Below are positions 26,612-33,996 of a stretch of 64,000 nt of DNA, piece by piece. The notes under the pieces were generated by a model that saw only the letters and a list, made by a program, of their open reading frames with translations, was not told where the DNA came from and made no database searches. The stretch is from NCBI RefSeq assembly GCF_017876295.1, contig NZ_JAGINT010000001.1, positions 1,302,001-1,366,000 of the forward strand, in the 5' to 3' direction. This DNA comes from Kribbella aluminosa (GTDB taxonomy: Bacteria > Actinomycetota > Actinomycetes > Propionibacteriales > Kribbellaceae). A program made the translations under genes and the position numbers. How positions within the stretch are numbered: position 1 is the first letter of the stretch; each line of letters begins with the position of its first letter.

Positions 26612-27643
26612 GTGACTTCCCAGCCTGACGAGACCGGTGCTCCGACCGTGACGAAGACCAAGCGGGTGCTGCTGGCGGCCCCGCGTGGATACTGCGCGGG
26701 TGTGGACCGGGCCGTCGTCGCGGTGGAGAAGGCGCTCGACCTGTACGGGCCGCCGGTGTACGTCCGCAAGGAGATCGTGCACAACAAGTACGTCGTACAG
26801 ACGCTGCAGAAGCGCGGCGCGATCTTCGTCGACGAGACCTCCGAGGTGCCCGAGGGCGCGACGGTGATCTTCTCCGCACACGGTGTCGCCCCGGTGGTGC
26901 ACGAGGAGGCGGCCGCGCGGCAGTTGAAGACGATCGACGCCACCTGCCCGCTGGTCACCAAGGTGCACCACGAGGCCAAGCGGTTCGCCGCGACCGACCA
27001 CGACATCCTGCTGATCGGCCACGAGGGCCACGAGGAGGTCATCGGCACCAGCGGCGAGGCCCCGGAGCATGTGACGCTCGTCGACGGGCCGGACGACGTA
27101 CCGAACGTCACCGTCCGCGACCCCGAGAAGGTCGTCTGGCTGTCGCAGACCACGCTGTCTGTCGACGAGACGATGGAGACGGTACGCCGGCTGCGCGAGC
27201 GCTTCCCGCACCTGCAGGACCCGCCGAGCGACGACATCTGCTACGCCACCCAGAACCGGCAGGCCGCGGTCAAGAAGCTCGCCCCCGAGGCCGACCTGAT
27301 GCTGGTCGTCGGCTCCCGCAACTCGTCGAACTCGGTCCGCCTCGTCGAGGTCGCGATCGAGCACGGCGCCAAGGACGGCTACCTGGTGGACTTCGCCGAC
27401 GAGATCGACGAGGCCTGGCTCGAAGGCGTCGACGCGGTCGGCGTCAGCAGCGGCGCCAGCGTTCCCGAGGTCCTGGTCCGCGACGTACTGCGCTGGCTCG
27501 CCGAACGCGGCTACGCCGACGTACAAGAGGTCACAACCGCCGAGGAGAGCCTCACCTTCGCCCTTCCCCGAGACCTCCGCACAGACCTGAAGGCGGCGGG
27601 CCTCCCCTCCACCGGCACCTCCGATCACGCCTGGACTATTTGA
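26612..27643 (+). CDS. ispH: 4-hydroxy-3-methylbut-2-enyl diphosphate reductase
   Basis: Last step of the MEP isoprenoid pathway, a [4Fe-4S] enzyme. Cluster cysteines appear in [13 protein letters not shown] near 24, [17 protein letters not shown] near 118 and [14 protein letters not shown] near 210; His-Gly pairs at FSAHGVAP and IGHEGHEE and the SSNSVRL motif complete the active site. GTG at 26612 lies 6 nt after TACGAT (26600-26605), consistent with leaderless translation. It corresponds to mycobacterial lytB2 (Rv1110). 343 residues. Confidence 0.96.
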   Translation: MTSQPDETGAPTVTKTKRVLLAAPRGYCAGVDRAVVAVEKALDLYGPPVYVRKEIVHNKYVVQTLQKRGAIFVDETSEVPEGATVIFSAHGVAPVVHEEAAARQLKTIDATCPLVTKVHHEAKRFAATDHDILLIGHEGHEEVIGTSGEAPEHVTLVDGPDDVPNVTVRDPEKVVWLSQTTLSVDETMETVRRLRERFPHLQDPPSDDICYATQNRQAAVKKLAPEADLMLVVGSRNSSNSVRLVEVAIEHGAKDGYLVDFADEIDEAWLEGVDAVGVSSGASVPEVLVRDVLRWLAERGYADVQEVTTAEESLTFALPRDLRTDLKAAGLPSTGTSDHAWTI

Positions 27644-28274
27644 TCTCCAGACGGGTGGTCGCGGTCGTGGGGAACCAGCCCTTCGTGCCGCAGTACTGGA
27701 TCGTGTACGTGAACTTGTAGGTCCCCGGCTTCTTGAAGGTGTGCGGGTCCGGGATCACGTACGTCTCCGACCCGACCTTGAGCTTCTTGGTGGTGCAGCT
27801 GATCGACCCGCCGTCGGAGCCGCTTTGGTAACCGTCGCTGTAGGAGTAGACGGTTCCGCTCGACAGGTTCATGAACGAGTGGTCCGGCAGCAGCGTGCCC
27901 TCGGGAATCCCTGTCGGGACGAACGCCTTCCCGGACAGCGCGACCGTCATCTCGACCGTACGGCCCTTGACGGTCGGTTTCAGCACGACCTTGATCGGCG
28001 GTGGCGGCTTCGGGGTTGCGGTTGGGGGACCGGTGATCGCCGTCTGGGGTGCACCCGGGGTGTTGGTGATCGGCGGGGCGCCGCCGATGTTCGTGACGTT
28101 GCCCAGGGCAAGGGCGATTGCCAGCACGCAGGCGGCGGCCAGGGTCATCACGCCTGCCGTACGACGACGCCGTACCTTCCGGACGCGGGCGAACACCGCC
28201 TCGCTCGGGAGCGCGCTCGGCGGCGGCGGATCCGCGACCAGCTGGGTGAACCGGTCCTTCAGTTCATCGGTCAT
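27636..28274 (-). CDS. Probable anti-sigma factor: membrane protein with extracellular domain
   Basis: 212 residues: cytoplasmic N-terminus ([20 protein letters not shown]), basic [10 protein letters not shown], one membrane helix ([19 protein letters not shown]), a Pro/Thr-rich linker and a secreted beta domain with two cysteines likely bonded (ISCTTKK and IQYCGTKGW). It starts 3 nt after the SigE-type sigma gene, the usual place for a cognate anti-sigma. No zinc-binding ZAS motif (HxxxCxxC) is visible, so the assignment rests on context. Confidence 0.68.
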   Translation of the reverse strand: MTDELKDRFTQLVADPPPPSALPSEAVFARVRKVRRRRTAGVMTLAAACVLAIALALGNVTNIGGAPPITNTPGAPQTAITGPPTATPKPPPPIKVVLKPTVKGRTVEMTVALSGKAFVPTGIPEGTLLPDHSFMNLSSGTVYSYSDGYQSGSDGGSISCTTKKLKVGSETYVIPDPHTFKKPGTYKFTYTIQYCGTKGWFPTTATTRLEIK

Positions 28275-28277
28275 GGC

Positions 28278-28790
28278 TCAGGCCTCCTTCTGGACGGAGA
28301 CGGCGGCTACGAGGTGATGTTCGCGGAGCTTCGCGAGCCCGCGGGACACGTTGCTCTTCACGGTGCCGAGCGAACAGCCCATGATGTCGGCGATATCGGC
28401 CTCGGGCAGATCCTCGAAGTACCGCAGTACCAGCGTCGCGCGGGTCCGGCGGGGGAGCGTGGCGAGGGCCCTGAGCAACAGGTCCCGGTCGTCGACGACG
28501 CCGTACTCCGACTGCGTCTCCGTCTCGGGCAGATGCTCCGTCGGTGTCTCGCCCTTCCACTTCCGGCGCCACCACTGGGTGCTGGTGTTCACCATCACCG
28601 TGCGGGTGTAGCTCTCCAGCGCGTTCGCACTGCGCAACGAGTTGCGGTGGAACCACACCTTGGTCAGCGAGGTCTGCACCAGATCCTCGGCAAGATGCCA
28701 CTCACCCGTCAGCAAGTACCCGAACCGCTGCAACGCCGTGAACCGCCCGTCCACGAAGTCCGCGAACTCCCGATCCCGTCCTGGATCCAT
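28278..28790 (-). CDS. ECF sigma factor, SigE family
   Basis: 170 residues. Region 2: DREFADFVDGRFTALQRFGY then LTGEWHLAEDLVQTSLTKVW. Region 4: LATLPRRTRATLVLRYFEDL then PEADIADIMGCSLGTVKSNV. Directs RNA polymerase to a regulon that the sequence does not reveal. ATG at 28790 is selected; the frame stays open upstream but without sigma-like sequence. Followed at 3 nt by the membrane protein at 28274. Confidence 0.9.
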   Translation of the reverse strand: MDPGRDREFADFVDGRFTALQRFGYLLTGEWHLAEDLVQTSLTKVWFHRNSLRSANALESYTRTVMVNTSTQWWRRKWKGETPTEHLPETETQSEYGVVDDRDLLLRALATLPRRTRATLVLRYFEDLPEADIADIMGCSLGTVKSNVSRGLAKLREHHLVAAVSVQKEA

Positions 28791-28984
28791 CCCAACCCCC
28801 AGCTTGTATCCGACCAGGAGTGTGATGAGCGAACGGTCCCGAAAGGTTGACCTGTGATCCGACCGAGCGAGGGTTGTGATGTTCAGGCCCGTGGCCGGCG
28901 AGTGGACCTGCATGCAGGCAAAACCTCCCCGCGCGGACCACAATCGGCCTGTTCGAGGCAGTTCTGCCTGCATGGCGAACCGGC
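28791..28984. promoter_or_regulatory. Intergenic region upstream of the sigma gene with CCTGCATG elements
   Basis: No gene. A perfect 12-bp palindrome CCTGCATGCAGG is at 28907-28918, and CCTGCATG recurs at 28967-28974. The two are 60 bp apart and could be binding sites for a regulator of the sigma operon. No confident ECF-type promoter was identified. Confidence 0.3.
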
Positions 28985-29347
28985 TCAGACGACGGCGTCG
29001 TACCGCTCCTGTGACCGGGTGATGGCGGGCATGTGGGTCTCGGCCCAGTTGGTGAGGACGCTGATGGGGTCGACGAGGGAGGCGCCCATCGGGGTGAGGG
29101 TGTAGACGACGCGGGGTGGGATCTCGGGGAAGACCTCGCGGGTGAGCAGGCCGTCGCGTTCCATCCGGCGCAGGGTCTGGGTGAGTACCTTGGGTGCCAC
29201 CTGGCCGATTCCGTCGCGGAGCTCGGTGAAGCGTTGCGGGCCGGTGCGCAGGCGCAGTACGACGAGGACCGTCCACTTGTCGCCGAGCCGGTCCAGGATG
29301 AGCCGGGTCGGGCAGTTCGGGTCGAAGACGTTTCCTTTGGTTACCAC
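28985..29347 (-). CDS. HxlR-family winged-helix regulator
   Basis: 120 residues. LILDRLGDKWTVLVVLRLRT then GPQRFTELRDGIGQVAPKVL, TQTLRRMERDGLLTREVFPE is the HxlR DNA-binding domain; the N-terminal FDPNCPTRLILD contains the cysteine typical of many redox- or aldehyde-responsive members. It is divergent from an NAD(P)H-binding protein gene at 29427, its likely target. GTG at 29347 overlaps the operator-like direct repeat. Confidence 0.87.
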   Translation of the reverse strand: MVTKGNVFDPNCPTRLILDRLGDKWTVLVVLRLRTGPQRFTELRDGIGQVAPKVLTQTLRRMERDGLLTREVFPEIPPRVVYTLTPMGASLVDPISVLTNWAETHMPAITRSQERYDAVV

Positions 29348-29391
29348 AAGGTACTTATAGCACGTTGAAGTAGCCAGTTACCAATGGATAC
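29340..29391. promoter_or_regulatory. Direct repeats between hxlR-type gene and reductase gene
   Basis: GTTACCACAAGGTAC (29340-29354) and GTTACCAATGGATAC (29377-29391) match at 11 of 15 positions, 37 bp apart, each an imperfect GTTACC/GGTAAC dyad. The first overlaps the regulator's start codon. The arrangement suits HxlR dimers controlling both genes. Confidence 0.5.
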
Positions 29392-29426
29392 TGTCAAGGT
29401 CAGACCGATAGAAACGAGGAGCAGGG

Positions 29427-30041
29427 ATGAAGATCGCGGTGTTCGGGGCGAGCGGGATGGTCGGCAGCCGGGTGGCGGCCGAAGCGGTGAGCCGCGGTCA
29501 CGAGGTGACCGGCGTGACGCGCTCGGGCGGCGAACTTCCGGCCGGCGTGCGCGCTGTGCAGGCGAGCGCGAACGACGCCGCGGCGGCGAAGGAGCTCGCG
29601 GCCGGCGCGGACGTACTGGTCGCGGCGATCGGCCCGAGCCGGACCGGCGGGGACCACCAGGAGTACCTGGACGCCATCGACAACCTGATCGCCGCGGTGC
29701 GCGGTACGGCGACCCGGTTGTTCGTCGTCGGCGGCGCCGGCAGCCTGGTGATCGACGGCAACCGGGTGGTCGACGGCCCGGACTTCCCGGCCGAGTACAA
29801 GAACGAGTCGCTGACCCTCTCCCAGGCGCTCGAGAACCTCCGCGCGACCGGCGACGACGTGAACTGGACGATGCTCTCGCCCGCATTGGTGATCGCTCCC
29901 GGCGAGCGCACCGGCAGCTTCCGGCTCGGCGGCGACGAGCCGATCGGCGACCACATCTCCGCCGAGGACTACGCGGTCGCGCTGGTCGACGAAGCCGAGA
30001 AGCCGGCCCACAACAGAAAACGTTTTACGCTGGGCTACTGA
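29427..30041 (+). CDS. NAD(P)H-binding atypical SDR (NmrA/YwnB-like)
   Basis: 204 residues. Opens with the Rossmann motif MKIAVFGASGMVGSRVAAEA (GASGxxG), then VLVAAIGPSRTGGDHQEYLD and TRLFVVGGAGSLVIDG. It lacks the classical YxxxK; members are flavin or quinone reductases or regulators of redox state. AACGAGGAGCAGGG precedes the ATG. Divergent from the HxlR regulator, a very common pairing. Confidence 0.87.
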   Translation: MKIAVFGASGMVGSRVAAEAVSRGHEVTGVTRSGGELPAGVRAVQASANDAAAAKELAAGADVLVAAIGPSRTGGDHQEYLDAIDNLIAAVRGTATRLFVVGGAGSLVIDGNRVVDGPDFPAEYKNESLTLSQALENLRATGDDVNWTMLSPALVIAPGERTGSFRLGGDEPIGDHISAEDYAVALVDEAEKPAHNRKRFTLGY

Positions 30042-30798
30042 GGTCCTTTCCGAGGTACCCGCGGGCCAGCATCGTCACCCATTGGTAGACGGCGTCCTCC
30101 GCGGGTGCCAGCGGCCCGGGCCGGAAGTGCGGCGACTCGGCTCCGCGCTGCACCGACTCGCAGGCCGCCCAGTCCTCGCGGTTCGTGATGTCCCAGAACT
30201 CCACGGCGTACGACGGATCCGTCGTCTCAGCCCGGAAGTACCACGAGCACTCGATCGTGGTCAGCCCCGGCGCCCGCGGCGCGACCAGCTCGGTGAGTCC
30301 GCCGACGTGATCCTCGAACGCCGCCGCCGTACCGGTCGCGTTCACGAACAGCCACCCGTGCCACACCTCGGCCGGCAGCTCGACCAGCCCGTACGGCGTG
30401 ATGTCGAACGAATCGCCCATCCGCGGCGCGTTCCTCACCGACCCGTCGAGCTCGTACGACCACCCGTTGTACGGGCACACCACGGCCCGTCGATCGCCGG
30501 CCTCATCGCGCTGCAGCAGTTCGTGCCCGCGATGCCTGCATACGTTGGCGAAAGCCCGCGGTCGATCGCCGAACGTCAGCATCGTCGCGATGTCGCCGAC
30601 GGTCACCTCACGGTACGTCGTACCGCCCGCGAGCTCGTCGACGCGGCCGAGACACGTCCACGTCCCGGCGAAGAAGTGCCGGCGTTCCCACGCGAGCACC
30701 TCCGGATCGACGTACGCCGCCCGCGGCAGCATGACCGATTCGCCGTGCGGCCGCAGCGAAGCTTCCAGGGCGCGGGCGTCGACGGGAGGGTTCGCCAT
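30025..30798 (-). CDS. Rieske oxygenase-like protein missing the central catalytic domain
   Basis: 257 residues. The Rieske [2Fe-2S] domain is intact: NVCRHRGHELLQRD (C-x-H) near 90 and VVCPYNGWSYELDGSVR (C-x2-H position occupied by Asn: CPYNGW) near 108. The sequence then passes from ELVAPRAPG directly to TTIECSWYFRAE and ends FWDITNREDWAACESVQRG, SPHFRPGPLAPAEDAVYQW. Betaine/choline-type ring oxygenases have about 100 more residues in between, including the mononuclear iron motif (NxxECYHCxxxH), which is absent. Probably inactive; the frame stays open. Its 3' end overlaps the convergent gene at 29427-30041 by 17 nt. Confidence 0.7.
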   Translation of the reverse strand: MANPPVDARALEASLRPHGESVMLPRAAYVDPEVLAWERRHFFAGTWTCLGRVDELAGGTTYREVTVGDIATMLTFGDRPRAFANVCRHRGHELLQRDEAGDRRAVVCPYNGWSYELDGSVRNAPRMGDSFDITPYGLVELPAEVWHGWLFVNATGTAAAFEDHVGGLTELVAPRAPGLTTIECSWYFRAETTDPSYAVEFWDITNREDWAACESVQRGAESPHFRPGPLAPAEDAVYQWVTMLARGYLGKDLSSPA

Positions 30799-30805
30799 CC
30801 ACCTA

Positions 30806-31255
30806 CTATCGGCTGAACTCGACGTACTTGCCCAGGACGTAGTCCCAGCCGGTGTCGTATCCGAGCCGGGCTCGGCCGCCGTCGCCGCGCCGCTCCCATC
30901 CGGCGTGCACGAGCGTCACCTCAGTGCCGTCGCCGGTCGCGGTGAACGTGACGGTCACCTGTCCGGCCTCCGCGGGATCCTGCCCCGGGTGCCAGCTGAA
31001 GCTGAGCGACGTCGGCGGGTCCCACTCCGACAAGATGCCCCAGGTCGCGAGCTCGCCCGCGGCGCCGTACTCGACGATGCGTCCGCCGACGGAGCCTTCC
31101 AGCCGTACCTCGTTGGCCGCCTGCTCGCCGACCGAGTGGCTGAACAGCGGCCACCACTGGGACGTTTCGGCGGTGAACGCCTCGAAGGCGCGGTCGACAC
31201 CGACCGGCACCGTGACGGTCTTCACCAAGGGTGAGATGTCTTGTTCCACAGTCAT
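30806..31255 (-). CDS. SRPBCC / AHSA1-type protein
   Basis: 149 residues, START-like hydrophobic-pocket fold: KTVTVPVGVDRAFEAFTAET, SQWWPLFSHSVG, GGRIVEYGAAGELATWGILS, LSFSWHPG and HAGWERRGDGGRARLGYDTG near the C-terminal helix. These proteins bind small hydrophobic ligands. ATG at 31255 overlaps the stop of the ArsR gene (ATGA), a widespread arsR-SRPBCC pair. Confidence 0.85.
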   Translation of the reverse strand: MTVEQDISPLVKTVTVPVGVDRAFEAFTAETSQWWPLFSHSVGEQAANEVRLEGSVGGRIVEYGAAGELATWGILSEWDPPTSLSFSWHPGQDPAEAGQVTVTFTATGDGTEVTLVHAGWERRGDGGRARLGYDTGWDYVLGKYVEFSR

Positions 31256-31590
31256 TTCCGTTCCTCCTCGGTCCGCCGCACGTGGTCTGCGTACGCCTGC
31301 AGCGTGTCGCCCCAGAACTCGTCGAGCCAGCTGCGCAGCTCGTCGAGCCCCGCCTGGTGGACGCGGTAGATGTTCCGCGTCCCGCGCGACTCGTGCTGGA
31401 CCAGGCCGACTGCGCCGAGCACCTTCAGGTGCTGCGAGATCGCCGGCCTGCTGACGGGCACGCGCTCGGCCAGTACGCCGACCGAGCACGGCCCGCCGGT
31501 ACGCAGGGTCTCGAGGATCACCCGCCGCGTCGGGTCGCCGAGTGCGTCCAGCACCGGCCCGACTGCCTCCAGCGATCCGTAAGTCTCCAC
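31252..31590 (-). CDS. ArsR-family regulator
   Basis: 112 residues from GTG 31590. Winged helix: LDALGDPTRRVILETLRTGG, VLAERVPVSRPAISQHLKVL, then VQHESRGTRNIYRVHQAGLD. No metal-binding cysteine pair is seen. The frame extends to 31626, but GTG 31590 gives the usual family N-terminus. The upstream GTAAGTTGCCACTAAC (31596-31611) is an imperfect dyad and possible self-operator. Coupled to the SRPBCC gene. Confidence 0.85.
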   Translation of the reverse strand: METYGSLEAVGPVLDALGDPTRRVILETLRTGGPCSVGVLAERVPVSRPAISQHLKVLGAVGLVQHESRGTRNIYRVHQAGLDELRSWLDEFWGDTLQAYADHVRRTEEERK

Positions 31591-31629
31591 GAACGGTAAG
31601 TTGCCACTAACGGAGCGAGGAGTCAACCC

Positions 31630-32808
31630 TCAGCTCAACGGATCGAGGATCAGCGCCGCCTGCTGCGGGTTGCCGTCGTGCACGAGCGCCTCGTGGTTGC
31701 CGACGTCGTCGAACGCGAACCCGTACGCCCGGCCGTCCGCCATCTGCGCGTGGATGGTCTTCGAGTACTGGTTCGTGATCGCGTCCTGGTAGAAGCTGGC
31801 GTCGTTCGGGTCCGGCTGGTTCGGGTTCGTCAGCAGGGTGGAGCGGTTGTACCCGGCGCACAGCGTGCGCGAGATCGGGCCGCGGACCTGGTCGTTCGGT
31901 GCGTCGAGCAACTTGACGCAGCCGAACACGCTGGCCGAGTCCGGCTTCTGGAACGACGTGACGACGGCGCCCGCGCTGTTGGTGAAGTTCATGACGTTGC
32001 CGGACACCTTGCCGAAGTACTTGGTGTTCGGCTGGTCCCCGAACGGCGTCACGGTCAGGGTCTCCGAGCTGTACTTCGACCACACCCGGTTGATGTAGTC
32101 GTCCATCGCGCTCGCGGGCAGTGCGCCGGTCTCGACGCCGTACAGCGGGGAGAGCGCGCGGAGTACCGAACCGTCGGGGGCCGTCTGGATCAGGCCGCCC
32201 CAGCCGCCGGCGGTGTTGCGGAGCGTGTTGTAGACGGCGTTGTACCCGCCGGACCTGAGATGTCCGGTGGTGCTGGAGTTCACGCTGACGGCGTACGGCG
32301 CCGAGAACATGTCGACCTGGGTGCTGTTGATCCACAGGCCGCCGTCGTTGAGCGTGTACTCGGACCAGTTGAACAGGACGTTCCGGTTCGGGTCGGACGG
32401 GTTCTGTACGGCGGGCTGGACGAGGCCGCCGGTGGTCAGCTTGAAGACGAGCTTCTGCCCGTACGAGAAGTACACGCGACCGGAGAACTTCGGCATCTGG
32501 ATCGTCACCGACTGACCGTTGGCCGGACCCGCGATCGAGGCGTCCGGCGCCGGGGTCGGCGGATCGCCGCCGGCCGGCCAGGCGTGGAAGGTGCCGGAGG
32601 CGTCGGCCCAGCCCTGCTGTCCGGTCGCCAGGTTGGTGCCGAGGTTGTAGATGTACACGGCGTCCCCACGCCCTGAGTTGTTGGTGATCGTCAGCGGGAT
32701 GGTCGCCGGAACGGCCGCGTCGGCATGCCGGTCCGGGGTCGCCGACAGTACGCCGGCCACCGCGACCGCGGCCGCGACGACACCCAGCATTCGCAGTCTG
32801 AAGCGCAT
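31630..32808 (-). CDS. Secreted GH64 beta-1,3-glucanase (thaumatin-like)
   Basis: 392 residues with signal peptide (RLRMLGVVAAAVAVAGVLSA). GH64 features: PLTITNNSGRGDAVYIYNLG near 37, GRVYFSYGQKLVFKL near 110, LFNWSEYTLNDGGLWINSTQ near 145 (acidic catalytic region), VDMFSAPYAVSV, and CAGYNRSTLL with GYGFAFDD-type ending (AYGFAFDDVGNHEALVHDGN). Family members release laminaripentaose from fungal beta-1,3-glucan. ATG at 32808 follows GAGGAGAAACTG. No carbohydrate-binding module. A LacI-type operator lies 25 nt upstream. Confidence 0.9.
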   Translation of the reverse strand: MRFRLRMLGVVAAAVAVAGVLSATPDRHADAAVPATIPLTITNNSGRGDAVYIYNLGTNLATGQQGWADASGTFHAWPAGGDPPTPAPDASIAGPANGQSVTIQMPKFSGRVYFSYGQKLVFKLTTGGLVQPAVQNPSDPNRNVLFNWSEYTLNDGGLWINSTQVDMFSAPYAVSVNSSTTGHLRSGGYNAVYNTLRNTAGGWGGLIQTAPDGSVLRALSPLYGVETGALPASAMDDYINRVWSKYSSETLTVTPFGDQPNTKYFGKVSGNVMNFTNSAGAVVTSFQKPDSASVFGCVKLLDAPNDQVRGPISRTLCAGYNRSTLLTNPNQPDPNDASFYQDAITNQYSKTIHAQMADGRAYGFAFDDVGNHEALVHDGNPQQAALILDPLS

Positions 32809-32832
32809 CAGTTTCTCCTCACGTCCGCCTGA

Positions 32833-32875
32833 GAGAGCGCTCTCATCGTTTCGCGAGAAGGACACCGACTGTCAA
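32833..32875 (-). promoter_or_regulatory. GH64 gene promoter with LacI/CebR-like operator
   Basis: On the minus strand TTGACA (32875-32870) is a -35 candidate with AACGAT (32850-32845) downstream. Immediately after lies the perfect palindrome GAGAGCGCTCTC (32844-32833), close to the CebR-type consensus TGGGAGCGCTCCCA of LacI regulators for glucan oligosaccharides. The operator would sit at about +1 to +12. Confidence 0.6.
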
Positions 32876-32909
32876 CCGTTCGTTACTGTCGGCTTTCCGA
32901 CACCGGCGG

Positions 32910-33002
32910 GCGGATCGCCAGCCCATCACAATCCCCGAGCGGCAACCGGCGACGCGCTCGGACACCGCGGCAGCCGTCAATTGTGATGGCCTGGCGGTCC
33001 GC
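32910..33002. mobile_element. 93-bp inverted pair of a 23-bp element (possible MITE)
   Basis: GCGGATCGCCAGCCCATCAC (start of 32910-32932) is the inverted copy of ATTGTGATGGCCTGGCGGTC (start of 32980-33002), 21 of 23 matching, with 47 bp between. A third, single copy is at 49060-49086. No transposase gene is present. Target-site duplications are not obvious. No coding gene was recognised in the rest of the 32876-33257 interval. Confidence 0.45.
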
Positions 33003-33257
33003 TGCACGCCCCGGACGCAGGCTCGACGGCCCGGGTCACGTGGCGATCGATCCAGCCGAGCCCACCCGCCGCTCCGGACACGCATCAGCTGGAACGAGTC
33101 CCGGTCGCCGCTGCTGCTCGGCGGCGGGCAACTCGATGAGCGCCTACGCAGGGTGCCCTCCTCGGCGCGCGGCCAACTGGCGGGCGCCCACCCGGAGACC
33201 GGCTACCCGGAAAGCGGCTACTCGAGGGACGTCAGTGGACAACTGCCCGACGCGCAG

Positions 33258-33815
33258 CTACTCGGTGGGTGGCTGTTCGGGGAGGCCCTCGCCGGTGAGG
33301 CCGTCGATCGACTCGCGGATCAGGTCCGCGTGGCCGGTGTGGCGGGCGTACTCCTCGATCAGGTCGACGAGGATGTACCGCAGGCTGGGGGAGTCGCCGT
33401 TGCGGCCCTGCCAGTTCGCCAGCTGGTCGACTCCGCCGGTCGCGAGAACCTCCACGACCGCGGCGCGGGAACGCTCGACGGACGCCTCCCACAGGCCCAT
33501 CAGTTCCTCGGGGGAGTCGCCGGCCGCGCTGTGCCACTCCCAGTCCGGGTCGGCATCCCAGTCGGCGCTGTCCCACGGTGCGCCGAGCTCCTTCCCGAGT
33601 AGGCGCCTGGTGAAGTACTCGTCCTCGACCAGCGCCAGGTGCTTGAGCAACCCGCCAAGCGTGACCGTCGAGGGCGGGTGCAGCTTGTTCAGCCCGGCTG
33701 AGTCCAACCCGCCACACTTCCACGCAAACGTCCGACGATTGCGCTCGAGCGCCCCCACCAACGTCGCAACCTCACTCCCAGCAACCGGCGGCCCCACCAG
33801 CGGTGTCGTATCCAT
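33258..33815 (-). CDS. DinB-family (DUF664) protein
   Basis: 185 residues, four-helix DinB/mycothiol-transferase-like fold. TLVGALERNRRTFAWKCGGL, LGGLLKHLALVEDEYFTRRL with the N-terminal metal-binding His, and a C-terminal RYILVDLIEEYARHTGHADL containing the H-x3-H pair. Members are thiol transferases or metal-dependent enzymes of detoxification. ATG at 33815 lies 7 nt after TAGCGT (33828-33823), a leaderless start. Confidence 0.87.
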   Translation of the reverse strand: MDTTPLVGPPVAGSEVATLVGALERNRRTFAWKCGGLDSAGLNKLHPPSTVTLGGLLKHLALVEDEYFTRRLLGKELGAPWDSADWDADPDWEWHSAAGDSPEELMGLWEASVERSRAAVVEVLATGGVDQLANWQGRNGDSPSLRYILVDLIEEYARHTGHADLIRESIDGLTGEGLPEQPPTE

Positions 33816-33937
33816 ACGAACCACGCTATCCCCAGTCCCGGACAATCCCCGTCCGGAACATCGTCAGCACGTGGTACCCCAGTCCGCTCAGGTGAATCCA
33901 CCAGCCCGCTCCGAACTCGCCAGCCCCGCACCCGGAT

Positions 33938-33964
33938 GGAGCGAGCCGGGCTGAGGCTCGCTCC
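33938..33964 (-). terminator. Terminator hairpin after rmuC
   Basis: GGAGCGAGCC (33938-33947) and GGCTCGCTCC (33955-33964) form a perfect 10-bp stem with a 7-nt loop, 33 nt beyond the rmuC stop codon. No U-tract. Confidence 0.5.
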
Positions 33965-33996
33965 GGGTTGAGCGAGGCTCGAGCTGCGGGCGGTGG

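Noticed and set aside
33003..33257. Coding gene between the possible MITE and dinB
   Set aside because: Open frames here have no ribosome-binding site or recognisable sequence; the 33153 frame is mainly antisense to dinB.
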